DNA from: Diprion similis
Taxonomy: Eukaryota; Arthropoda; Insecta; Hymenoptera; Diprionidae
Length of the DNA: 64,000 nucleotides
Reading direction: 5' to 3'
NCBI RefSeq assembly: GCF_021155765.1
Contig: NC_060114.1
Span: forward strand, 18,148,501-18,212,500
This document shows positions 10,650-21,517 of the stretch, piece by piece. The notes under the pieces were generated by a model. That model was not told the origin of the DNA and did not search any database. It saw nothing but the letters and a program-made list of their open reading frames with translations. How positions within the stretch are numbered: the stretch's first letter is position 1; every line of letters begins with the position of its first letter. The position numbers and the translations under genes are program-made.

Positions 10650-13600
10650 TCAATTATAATATCCTCGGTTCACCGCCGTTCTGTCTCTACTATGCCATTT
10701 ACATGTGAGTATTCTTACATACGTTCTACGAAACGACGCGTTGCACAACGCGTAACACACAGGATTAATCGTACTATTAATGTAACAAAGATAATAGAAA
10801 AAGTCCCACAGTTCTTGAGGAATGCAGCCAACGCACGCGGTCAACGGTTTCAACAATACAAGTATATTGTACGGTGTCCAGGTTATTATGAACGCAAGTA
10901 GTATCGCCGAAAGCGTTTTCGCCGCCTTTGTGTCTGCCTTCTTCTCCTGCGGCTTCTTCTTCTTCTTATTCGGCGTCTTGTTGAGCAAACCCCTACCACC
11001 AACACCACTACTACCACTACCACCACTACCACCACCACCACCACCACCACTTCCACCACCCCCCGTTACCTGCTTCGGTACTATCTTGTCGTTCAACGGT
11101 GGCGTCCTCATTTCAGATATGTGCGAAGGTCGTCTCAGTGCCGGTGCTGCGGGTCCTGTGAAACCGTGACATTCGCCGTGACCACGCAGCGAGTACTTGT
11201 AGTTTTCATCAAAGTTCTCCACCGCGTGATTTATCCGTAGACCCACCATGTCGTCTGAGTACATTTTAATGCTAGGAACATCGCTACCATAGGCTTGGCC
11301 GTTTCCATCTGCGGTAGGTAGTCTTATTAGTATCGTGTACACCTGAAATGTTTTTTCACATTTTATTACATCCAAATTTATCATGGCATAGGAGGTATAT
11401 CAGACTGTTGACGTGGATCGCCTGTCTATACCTCTGGACTAGAGAAAGTGCTAATTGAGTGCATTACGACGATGAAAATGAAACAAAAATAAACCGTTTA
11501 TTTCTGTATAGAATCTGAAAATCCGGAGTCAAGTTTTTCCACATGGATTAGAAATTTTCAGGACTGGAACAATGGACGCCGAATGTCGGTGGTTTTATAT
11601 TTCCGTTCACCGTGAACTAGGACTCGGCATCTGCGCTTCCACAGCATTGGAAAGCAACAAACACTACTACTCAAACGACACCACACAAGTAGGGAAAGAC
11701 ACCTGAAATCAAAGGTTTGGGTGTGGTCTTGTTTGAGCAAGACCACGCCCATAAGCCAATAGAAAATCCGGCCTCCCTCTGTATCTCTCCCACTTGAAAA
11801 CCAACGGACACAAGAGTCACGCGATTAGAGGAGATAGCAGTTTCCGATATCACGGCAATCACTTAGCGGCAGTCATTGTCTCCTTGCCACAGGGAGCCAA
11901 GCCACAGAATTGCCTAGGGACCCGCTGCAGGTCAGCTAGTATCTAAACTAACGATAAAAGCTTTACGTTCTATCTCCCGCTGTTTCCGGTATAACTTATG
12001 TCTTCCTTTCCATTTTCATCGCTACCGCGAAACTCCATAATTCCCTATCTTGTACCGGATGTAGTTGAAGCTTACAAACGAAGAAAACTAACCCTAAAGC
12101 AAAGGATGTTGTCTCTATGTCAAGGTGTTAATTAATCGCGCTGTGTGGGCGTGGCTGGAACATCAGAAGCCACGCCCAATTTTTTTATTTTAAACGATTC
12201 ACCCTGTACAGTGTTTACGCGTCTAAAATGCAACGATTCCCCAAGTGGAAGGACTCGAAAATTCTTCAAATCGTAGCCGACGTGCAGTTATTACTTGGGC
12301 GTTCAAGGTTTGGAGGGATGTTCAAGACACTGTTTAGAAATTCAAACAATCGATCAACTTTTTCAATAAACTTTAAGAGACCTAGTAGTTCGGTAATTAC
12401 TGCACAGTGATATGAAATAGCAGACCTACCGAATCATTGGAAGTACTCTTGGTGGTGAGCCGACCTTTTTCCGTTACCCCACCGTAGCTCGGGCATATCG
12501 TGCAGGCCGGGGAATTATTGCGACCGATTGAAATTCCGGTGGATTGAATGACGCTCAGAGAAGGACATCGAGACATGTTGCTCGGAAGAGGCGTCTCCGC
12601 CGATATAGGGGTCAGGGTTTCATCCCAGCCAACTCCCGTCCTGCTGCTTTCCGGACCCCCGACTTCGTCATCGTCGTCGTCGTCTTCGCGTCCGCTGTGC
12701 CACCACGCGATGCACCAAGACTTGAGCCAGATCCAAGAAAATGGCCGATGTTTCTGTGATTCGTTATACGTTTATTAAAACCCTTCAGTCGCAGCCCTCG
12801 ACTGGAACGTTATTATACAATGAACAGCAGCTGTACTGAACTGCTGTAAGTACACACTTACGATTTTATATTCGGAATAACGACCATCGATACAAGACGA
12901 CGTAATGTACGTTGTATTGATTTCGTCGGCCCCGACGCTGGACTCGCTTCGTTGCCGTTTCCATTCGTCCAAGTCCAAAGCCTCGTCGCTAAACGTGCGG
13001 GACAAACAAGGGGGGAGGGGGGAAACGTTTGAATAAATTTCTTTTCACCTTATAGACACCCTGACGAGAGAATTTATGATTTTTTCACTGCCTGTATACT
13101 CCAAACTTTTTATTATGAAGCGGTGTAGATACCCACGGATGAGACGTTATAACACTCTACTCAAGTACAGAGAGAATGGGCATAAAAGCTGAGGCAGCAG
13201 TGAAAAGACCTTCCATCGACGAGTTATAAACTCCACTACACGTGCAGTGACTATTCATGAAACAGCCTTGTTCGTTGATTCGATTCGTTCGCACCCAGAT
13301 AACGTTTCTCCGACTCTACAATACAGCCTCTGACATGCAACGTGTTCAATCGAGCAATCGATAATTTTCACAACTCTTTTCCAACATGCGTATGAAACAG
13401 TAATGGGCTTACATTAAACTTCACGTACTGTCGACGCATGCATGACGTTGAGCAACCATTCCCAAGTGGTACACTTCGTACGAATTCAATGTTTAAGGTC
13501 TTTACCTTGCTGCTACATTTTTCTACACTCCCTACAATAGCGTAAGGTGTGGAGTAGAATTGCATCAATCGGTTGTTGCCATCCCTACACACTAGCGTAG

Positions 13601-14608
13601 ATAGTATAAAAAAGTGTAGCAGCAGTGATCAGACCTGAAAAAATTTTGTTATCTGGGTCCACTTCTACATGAGCACATATAACATTTAACGCACAACGTG
13701 TAATAATGATATGATCGCAGTATACCTATGCATGTACCTCGAGTTGCTGCGTTTGCTAGCGTCCTTCTTTCCGGCTTGCAAATTTGGCAGATCCTTTTTA
13801 CGCTTTTCAGTTTCCCTCCATATTCTCCAATAAAGGAAACACATTACGCTAACAGGTACATAAAACGCTGCGATTGCCGTGCCAAAAGTAATGTAGTGAT
13901 TCGTTTCGATGAACTGTATGTAGCAGGCATTGTCGGGCACTGTACGTTCGCCCTCGATATAGGGCCAAGCGTAAATCCACGGTGGCCAAAGCAGTATGGA
14001 TATTCCCCAAGCGCAAGCTGAAAATATTTACGAAGTAATGTGAACCAGGCCATTCCAATGCTGATGTACATTCATAATAAACTGTGCGAACTTGACGTCT
14101 CGTCGATTGACTCACCAATCATTATACCAGCTCTGAAGGTGGTTCGCTTTGCCCTGTACGTGAGGGGCCTGGTGACCGAGAAGTACCTGTCGAAGCTGAT
14201 GATGAGGAGGTTGAGAACCGAAGCGTTGCTCGCCAGGTAGTCTAGTGCGAGCCATGTGTCGCAAATATGGGGTCCCAGGGGCCAGTAACCGAGGAGGGTG
14301 GAGACTGTGAAAAGGGGCATGGATATGAGGCCGATTGCGAGATCGGCGACGGCCAGGCTGAAGAGGAAGTAGTTCGATATCGTCTGAAGCCGTTTGTCTA
14401 TCTTGAACGATATCATGACCATGCTATTGCCGATTACGGTGGCCAGGCTGAGGCACACAGCGACTATGGTGATGAGGACGATCTCGAAGACGGTGTACCG
14501 CGTCGTTAACCCAACGTTTGGATCGACACCCTCCAATGCGGTCTCGAACGTCGAATTAAGGCTCTCGTTGCTGTGACGGTGGAGGCTCTCCGTTGTTGTT
14601 ACGTTCAT
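10650..14608 (-). CDS. mAChR-A: Muscarinic acetylcholine receptor, A-type (class A GPCR)
   Basis: Plasma-membrane GPCR for acetylcholine, Gq-coupled in insects. Five coding exons: 14608-14116, 14017-13738, 12988-12862, 12753-12430, 11342-10650, in consistent phase, giving 638 residues. TM1 is about 40-63 and TM2 about 76-98. The ligand aspartate is D123 ([10 protein letters not shown]), and DRY is 140-142. The ECL2/TM5 exon carries [11 protein letters not shown] and [13 protein letters not shown], then a conserved [17 protein letters not shown]. The long third loop spans exons 2-5 and has a Gly/Ser run. TM6 is [13 protein letters not shown]7 is [16 protein letters not shown], and the tail ends VNRGYYN. 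N-glycosylation sites are at N2, N14 and N18. The start is the first ATG after an in-frame TAG near 14685. Exon 4 may instead start at 12720 (alternative AG). The 5' UTR probably has upstream exons. Confidence 0.93.
11718..11751. repeat. Hairpin (14-bp stem) in receptor intron 4
   Basis: The arms GGGTGTGGTCTTG (11719-11731) and CAAGACCACGCCC (11738-11750) pair with one T-G wobble, plus a flanking T-A pair, around a 6-base loop. The outer arm shares GGGYGTGG with the hairpin at 12146-12178, suggesting the two bound or belong to one mobile element. Confidence 0.7.
12146..12178. repeat. Hairpin (11-bp perfect stem) in receptor intron 4
   Basis: TGGGCGTGGCT (12146-12156) pairs perfectly with AGCCACGCCCA (12168-12178) across an 11-base loop. 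It lies about 400 bases from the related hairpin at 11718-11751. A CACCCTGTA motif follows at about 12199. Confidence 0.7.
12430..12753 (-). CDS. mAChR-A: Third-loop exon of the muscarinic receptor (exon 4)
   Basis: This exon has no start codon of its own near its 5' end and is easy to miss. Translation gives [15 protein letters not shown], an acidic run of aspartates, then [21 protein letters not shown] and a tail ending STSNDS. The [12 protein letters not shown] block is a hallmark of insect A-type muscarinic receptor third loops. The donor is TCG|GTAGGT at 12430/12429. The acceptor is TCACAG|AAA at 12754/12753, chosen because it keeps the residues before WCIAWW; a more pyrimidine-rich acceptor at 12721/12720 would shorten the exon by 11 codons in frame. 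The length of 324 is a multiple of three and joins flanking exons in phase 0. Confidence 0.85.
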
Positions 14609-16593
14609 GTCGTCGGAACGTACGTTTTTCCTCTCCGCGACTCTCCTCTCGCTTCCGTGCACTCGAAATATCGTCAACTACATCCCATGCCAATTCCAGA
14701 TACAAGCAAGATCAATACGAGGAAATCTGGAATGAACAGGGTAAACGGCACTAAATGCTTGGGCACCCAAAATTAAGACTCTGGAGTGTGATGAGGCTTT
14801 TCGATTTCCTTCCGAAAGCCAACTCCGAATGTTCAGCTTCTTTTCAACGAGCCCCTGATAGTATAGCAATAATTAATTAGCGCACGATGTTGGCTTACTC
14901 AGCGACGGTGGATCCCCGTTCCTGAGGGACATGTCGTGCTATCACAATCGGTTCCTGTCAAATGGCACGCGTATCTCCCTCCTTGTGGATCCATGGCAAC
15001 GAGCGGCGTCGCGCTCCAGCTATTTCGCTGTCGAGACGGTGATCCCCCCGTTAATATGGCACTGATAACCGCATTGGAACCTGGAAAACGACACGTTTGA
15101 CGTTTTTGGAAACTGCGAAAATTCTACAATTTCATATTCAATTTTATTCGTGGTTTCGTCCTCAATAATATTTTAACTGAAAATAAAATAAGGGAATATG
15201 TATACATAATTCATATGTATAAAAAATGGCAGAGCTATTAATAATGAAACGAAGATGACAATAAAAGTAATTATGATCAAAACCCATCTCTGGATAATAA
15301 ATAAAACAATGTGATCTTGCAACTTATGATGACAGAAAGAGAACAGATATACAAAGAAGTTCTTCGATATATTCGAGAGGGATGGTAGTTCTCAATGAGC
15401 TTTGACGCAGAGTCAATTACACTGGAGCAGATCATCGGTTGACTATTCGTTAATGCGTCTTTTCAAAGATAATGGTCAACAAAGGAATGTCTAATCGTAT
15501 TGAAAATGGATGCTGGACTTATTTCATGACGAAAACGAGAATCAAACGTAAATGCAAGAAGCTCTGTCCTCGTTTAAATCAATGTGATTTGCCCGTTTCG
15601 GATTTTTATATCTTTCTCTGTAAAACTTATGTAAGGAAACAAAATAATGAAAAAAATTACCAACATATACGTGTGTATTCAAAGTGAAAACCAAAGTTTC
15701 TCCTTGTTGCCTGCACTGAAAAAAAATTGCACTTTTAAAGTTAATAGAAAATTGTATTAAAGTGAGTATCGTTATAATAAAGTTATAATAAGTGTGATTA
15801 TAGTTGTCAATACTAAATTTTTTGGTAATTGCAATATCGAACCAGTGTAGTTTAGTTTACTATATTTTTTCAGTTAAACAAGGTCCTAACATCAATTGAC
15901 TATTGGACAACCATCGAATTATCGAGTAATAGTTAAATAAGATGTAGTTATACGTATGAACATAATAAAATATAATCGTAACACATACTAAGTTGTTTTG
16001 GTTACAGCTGCAAAACCAATTTTCATTTTGTATTATACTCTTTTATTGTATATTTTGAAATATATGTCAAGAACTTTATTATAGTGACCACGGCTAGATT
16101 TTTTTCTCTTGATTTGGCCTAATAGCCTTCATCTAATCTGCCTCGCATAACGACACGGTGATAATGATTCGGCCAGGTAATGCGTTTCACGCGGGGTGGG
16201 GAAAAATAGTTGACATTTTCAAAATTGCTCATATCACCCTGAAGTAAATGCTGCACCGATAGGGTGGCGGTAGAAATGTAGAAATAACAGAAGACGTAAC
16301 GTAAGGCTTGACGAGTGCGCGTTTTCTTAAAATTGGACATTGCAAGCCTCTACTTTCTAATCTTTCTTATAAACTTTTCTGTCTGTGTTCTGGAAATGAA
16401 ATTTTTATTTTTTCGAGAAAGTTTGCTTTTTATTTCAACGTGCTGCTGCTACCTGCTGTTAATACATATACTATCGAGCAAAAACTTCAAGAGTTATTTA
16501 TCAACGTAAAAGGAGACAAAAACAAACTTTATAAGTAATAACCGAAGATTTTAGTTTTTATTCGATATACACAACCAAAATTTACTCATTTAA
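14609..16593. other. Upstream region of muscarinic receptor, no further gene seen
   Basis: Contains the receptor's immediate 5' UTR. A good minus-strand donor (GA|GTAAGCC, about 14895-14905) may end a non-coding upstream exon. The rest is AT-rich spacer with no coding sequence recognised. Confidence 0.4.
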
Positions 16594-17491
16594 GGGCGGG
16601 GTATCGTTAATTCAGCGTAAAAAAGGCGCATTTTCCAAAAAAATTTCTAGCGCTGCAGGTAATATTAGTTTTTTTTTTAAACCAAACTTAGTATTATAAA
16701 CCAACATCTGAAAAATATCACGAAAATTTTTCTTTCAACAATATTGAAAACTAAGTTGAAGGCAGGAAATTTTCGGAGTTGCCTTCAAAAAAATTTATTT
16801 AGCGGTGACGGCTGTACCTTATCACTGGATCATCCGAGATCAAAAAATCAAAATTCTTTCATTAATTCATCAGTTTCTCGAGGCAACGCTGTCAAGTTTT
16901 TTTTCAGACATTTTACAATTTTTTGGAGCATATTGAAGTAAAAAATCCGATTTTCGCAAAAAAAATCGGCTAATTTGTTTTTATAAAAAATAATAATGAT
17001 CATAGAAAAAAAAATCGACAGCGTTACTTGGTCATTTGTGTTTAGAAAGAGTGTACAAAATTCAAAAAAGATCGGTGCACTAGATTTTGAGTTACAGCCA
17101 TCGCCGAATTTCCGAACATGAAGTGTGGAAAAAACGTTTTAAAGTTGTGTACACTCGAATAATTTAAGCGCGCGTTTTGTCTATGCTCACACAAAATCAT
17201 TGATGCCAGCTTCGTACATTAAACAAATCTCAAAAATGCCTAAAGCATAATTTTGCTGTTATCTGCGTTTTATCCTGGCGTCTTATTTACTCTCGTACGG
17301 AGCTTTGTGATCAAAACTAAGCGAGAGGCGGGGTCCCTTAAACTTCTATAACTCTGTTAATTTTGCTCCGATCTTCACGAAATTTTGACACAGTATTCTT
17401 GAGATCTCGTCCAGTCATAAAAACAAATTTAATAAAATGCAAAAAAAAAAAAAAAAAAAAAAAAGAAAAATTTTAAAACCATACCCCCTCC
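16594..17491. mobile_element. TTAA-flanked non-autonomous DNA transposon (MITE-like, piggyBac-type target site)
   Basis: An 898-base segment is bounded on both sides by TTAA (16590-16593 and 17492-17495). The left end reads GGGCGGGGTATCGTT. The right end, reverse-complemented, reads GGAGGGGGTATGGTT, so 12 of the first 15 bases match as terminal inverted repeats. TTAA target duplication is the signature of piggyBac-like transposition, although piggyBac termini usually begin CCY, so the superfamily is uncertain. No transposase frame is present inside; the interior is AT-rich and carries an oligo-A run (about 17440-17463). It is a non-autonomous or decayed copy. Confidence 0.65.
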
Positions 17492-17495
17492 TTAA

Positions 17496-19107
17496 ATATA
17501 AGCTGAGAAAAAAAACTACATTTTTTTTTTCGTTAACCTGTCTAATAGAAGAAACGCGATACACTCACAACGAATCAAAACCAGCGAAATACGCGCTCCG
17601 GGGTGGAAACTCTGTCTTTAGGACGGTTCCGGTTCCTCCGGAACGAGACTTCGCCACCCGCGGAAACTTGCAGCAAAGCTATGCGAGTGTAGGTATAACA
17701 GGGGCGAAGAAGGCACGCGCGCGCAACGCGAGCGACACTCTCGATTAAAACGTTCCGTGGCCCGAGCTCGCCTCGCCCGAATAATAATAGCCAGTTAGCA
17801 AATGTTATACAGGATTTGATTAAATTTTTTTTTTTTTTTCTTTTTTCTTCACATGCAATTACTTACCGCGCCGTTATTTGTACGCGCACAAAAATTGCCA
17901 TCGGTTTTCCAATATTTGGCTTGTATATATAGGTAATTTTACTATCGCTTTGCGCTTTGATTTATCTTCGACGATTCATCATCGCTCTCAGCTCGCTCTT
18001 CTCGATCTGTTTGCGGAAGCTAAAGTTTTTAGCTTTCAACTGTACACTCAGTCTTCAATTGAAAAATCAATTATCTCATTCGTCACTCTTTGGTCCGCAT
18101 GAAACCAATACCTTTTCTCAAATTCTTCACTCACGGTAATACGCGATCGTGACAGCTGTTACCGCTGATATATATCTACTCAAGGGTGAAACCGAAAATG
18201 CAATATGTTTACATCACTTATTTATTTCCAAGTGAGCAAGTTGAGCGAAGTGCTACTTCCAAGTGTACGTTAAAGACCACTGCACGTCCCACGGTTTAGG
18301 GTGTTACCAGCGTGATTGTTACCACCATCAGTATAAGGTGAGGGCGGTAGCTCGTCATCTCTTTCTCTCAATGGCTTGACGAATAGTTCTTTGGCACCGA
18401 GGATACAATTGCCGGCTGACTTGTTTACGCGGCAGCTTGCCTATTACATTAATCATTGAGAAAAATACGACGGAAATGTGGGTCCACAGAAGGGTAGGTA
18501 TGGGTATGTTTAAGGCGGTTTTGGGTGTAGCGCAATCGCTCTGCACAGTGGACTTTCCCGGTTTATCCGAGGTCCCTGTACCTACCACACTCGTCACAAA
18601 ATAATCGAATTTCATGAACGGATATACGCTTAGATTCACATCAAATCGCACTAGACGGAGACACTTCGTCTTACATGTCCATAATCACTGGACTAAAAGT
18701 CTGAAATATATTTCATGCATCAAAGTCCAACCAACTTTGCTACGACCAATTCGTTACGAATAAAAACGCCGTCGCGATGTATCCTGGTAAAATTTTGAGC
18801 CCCCAAAACGTCGCAGACAAACCCTTTGTTCACCTAAGAAATTCAATATCCCTGATACTCAATGGAGAAGAAATTTAAATCCCAATATCGAACCGACCAT
18901 TTGAACAAAAATTACTGCCGATACAGGGTGCACATTGAACAGTTACCTATAAGTCGTACACTTGAACCAAAGGATCCTCTACAATTGTACCGATGGATGA
19001 GTGAGTGAGCTTGGGATCAGAGGAAAGTTGGGACTGGAAAGAAAGAAGGAAAGTAAGATGAAAGAAAATGTACCAAAGTGCCAAGGGTTGTGAATATAAA
19101 TAATAAT

Positions 19108-19141
<34 letters not shown>

Positions 19142-19232
19142 AACACATCGAACTTATCATGATCTCTCTACGAAACAAAGAGCTGATGAGAAACCTCCGT
19201 GTAAAACCTGAATGAGCGAATGAAATACTCAC
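17496..19232. other. Spacer with no recognised gene
   Basis: Poly-T at about 17827-17840 and poly-A at 19111-19139 are the main simple sequences. A minus-strand open frame at 18355-18600 has a hydrophobic stretch but no family I know and no strong splice context. TACAGGGTG, a motif often found at insect transposon ends, occurs at about 18923. Confidence 0.4.
19111..19139 (+). repeat. Poly-A tract
   Basis: Run of 29 A in non-coding DNA just downstream (gene-strand sense) of the candidate far 5' exon at 19233-19560. Confidence 0.9.
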
Positions 19233-19560
19233 GCGTTAACGTCCATCCGCCGTCCTCGGGCTTCTGCATCACCGATGGACCAGCCGATGGAGGCTCAGGT
19301 TGACGGTGAGCATTTCCCGGTGTTGAACTTCGGTCTGTAGTTGGCCTTTTGGCTTTCGTACGCGAGTCGCACACCCCACGCCGCGATACCCTTGAGTCTC
19401 TCCTGCCTCTTGCCTCCTACTTCTCTCGCACTCGGCACTTCGGGTGGCCGGTATAACTGAGCCCCGCCGACTCGCACGGAACACGATATGGACCCACGGC
19501 ACAGGGCGTGGGCAAGTGTACATTGATTTTCAAGGCGCGCGCATCCCGCCCGCGCGATCT
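19233..19560 (-). other. Candidate non-coding first exon (minus strand), possibly of the muscarinic receptor
   Basis: A GC-rich island ends in a strong donor, AACGC|GTGAGTATT (19233/19232). Behind it on the minus strand lies a CT-rich (GAGA on the gene strand) promoter-like stretch at about 19755-19805. The next gene in this orientation is the muscarinic receptor, whose 5' UTR is otherwise unexplained. The frame contains ATGs, but none leads into a recognisable protein, so I treat it as untranslated. The 5' boundary is a guess. Confidence 0.35.
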
Positions 19561-19754
19561 GCTCCTGTTCATTCACAGATAAGTGAACGCATTCATCTTT
19601 CGAATTAGCCGCTACCTCTTCCCGGAGGCAGAGACTCCCTTATCCCCCCACCTGGGTCCCTAGCCCCGAAAGTCGCGGTCTCAGTCTCCCTGTCCTTTCT
19701 TCATCTGCATGCTTCACGATGCTTAAGACACGACGGATCCACCGGTCCCCGTTT

Positions 19755-19805
19755 TACTCTCTCTGTCTCTTTGTCTCTCTATGTCTCACTCTCTCTCTCT
19801 CTCTC
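19755..19805 (-). promoter_or_regulatory. GAGA-repeat stretch, possible promoter element
   Basis: CT-rich run on the plus strand reading as GAGA repeats on the minus strand, about 200 bases upstream of the candidate exon at 19233-19560. GAGA factor sites are common in insect promoters; the role here is inferred from position only. Confidence 0.4.
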
Positions 19806-21517
19806 CAATATCTCAATGCATGATGGATGGACTCCGATTATTAGATAAGAGTCGCTAGATACCATCGACGACGGGGTGATTCTTAATACTTGGGAATTGA
19901 GCTTCTCAGTTTACAGTATTTATGCGGTTACTTGCGATATGATAGATGAAAGTGAAATGCCTGGACCTAGGAAATCGAAGACCATGGTCATTTTGACTGG
20001 TATATTGCAATATTCGAGTTTCTTTGAAAATCGAGGATCAGTGAAACAGCTTGTATGGATCTGAGTTTTAAACTTTCTTGGATTGTTCCATCCGTGCTTC
20101 GTTTTAACCGACGCTGTTGGATCATCGACGATCTTCACTATGGGACGTTGAAAAAAATACGAATAACTATCGAACATAAATGATTCTACTATTGTTTTAC
20201 CTTCATTGTACCAGTAAAAGCGTACGAAAGAATAATCCGAGAATTGGAGTCTTCCGAAAACGTAACGAAGTCAAAGTTGACCAACCCTCACTCAACCCCA
20301 CGATTTACAGTAACATCTGGTGACAGTGTGATCTTTATAACTCCACTAGAGAATCTAATCATTGTTAACTCTAGACTAATTTTTACAATTGGAATTTTAA
20401 AAGGGTCAATAAAACTGGAAATGTGTCTTGTAGTAGAAATAGAAAACACTCAATACAGGAGTCAAAAATCTTAGTATTTGTAGGGCAGTATCTTCGAATT
20501 TTTGGAGACCAATTACCCTTAATACATTCTCAATGGCCGGTTCATTGCCTCAGCTCTAATTTCATACTGTCAGCAATGTGCAGCTATTATGGAGTACGAA
20601 GTCCACGATTTAGTATCAGTCTTGACTTATGATTACCTGCTCGACGGAATGACCGTTGATAAAATTTTTAGGTCCAGTAATAAGGTGGCAAAACCTTCTG
20701 AACCGCATGTGGCGCCATTTCAAAGAATATCTGAGAACTGTGTCGTACCGGTCAATAATATGTTTGTATTTTATAAAATAAGTTTCATGAGATTAAGCGA
20801 AACATTTCCAAATGTCCGCAGCTGACAATCGAAATCAACATTCGATTATCAGCCATTATTATACCAGAGGAGAAGAACTGAAGCGGTCATTCTCGTCAAC
20901 TTTTTGCGCCGAAGAATGCTGCGAGTAGCTGAGTGGAGCAATATAAGGTCTCCAAGTTTTGTATGACTGGGATTTGCAGCCGATGTAAACGGGGAAGAGG
21001 AAATGAACTGTCGAATTGCTTGCGCTTATACGTGATCACGTGTCGATGGTTTTCTAGCGCAGACGGATTCAGCATCAAGTGTCGAAAGTAATCTATTATA
21101 ACAGTTTATCTGATGTTCCAGAAAGTTCATCAACAGATCGGACCAATAAACTTCTTGCACTACATTTTTGAATCGCCCCAATTCTTATTTTACAAAAGTA
21201 ATGATAGTCATCAAAAGTGGAACTAATTGTCATTTATTTGTCACTTGCACATTTTTACAGTGGCTACAATATATTTGGGACTGTTCTTTGCCCAATCACA
21301 TCAAGTACGGATTCTTTCGTGCCGTTTGCGAATGACGGTCAAACGCGATGATCTTTGACTGTTTTACAATAAATTTTTACCTATACTTGTCAGAAATTTT
21401 TTCTCCTTTTCTTGATTTTGCATTCCTGTAGTGTATAAATTCAGATCCATATGCGCACACGTTAAAGATTTAGTATTGCGGTTATTTCGTTTTTCAGTAC
21501 CAAACTCCCTATAACCG
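19806..21517. other. Spacer downstream of ALAS
   Basis: No coding sequence recognised. Sequence just left of 21518 is probably the 3' UTR of ALAS; a minus-strand AATAAA lies at about 21233. The open frames here are short and unrelated to families I know. Confidence 0.45.

Noticed and set aside
14609-14677. Longer N-terminus for the muscarinic receptor
   Set aside because: The upstream start would be TTG directly after an in-frame TAG; the first ATG is at 14608.
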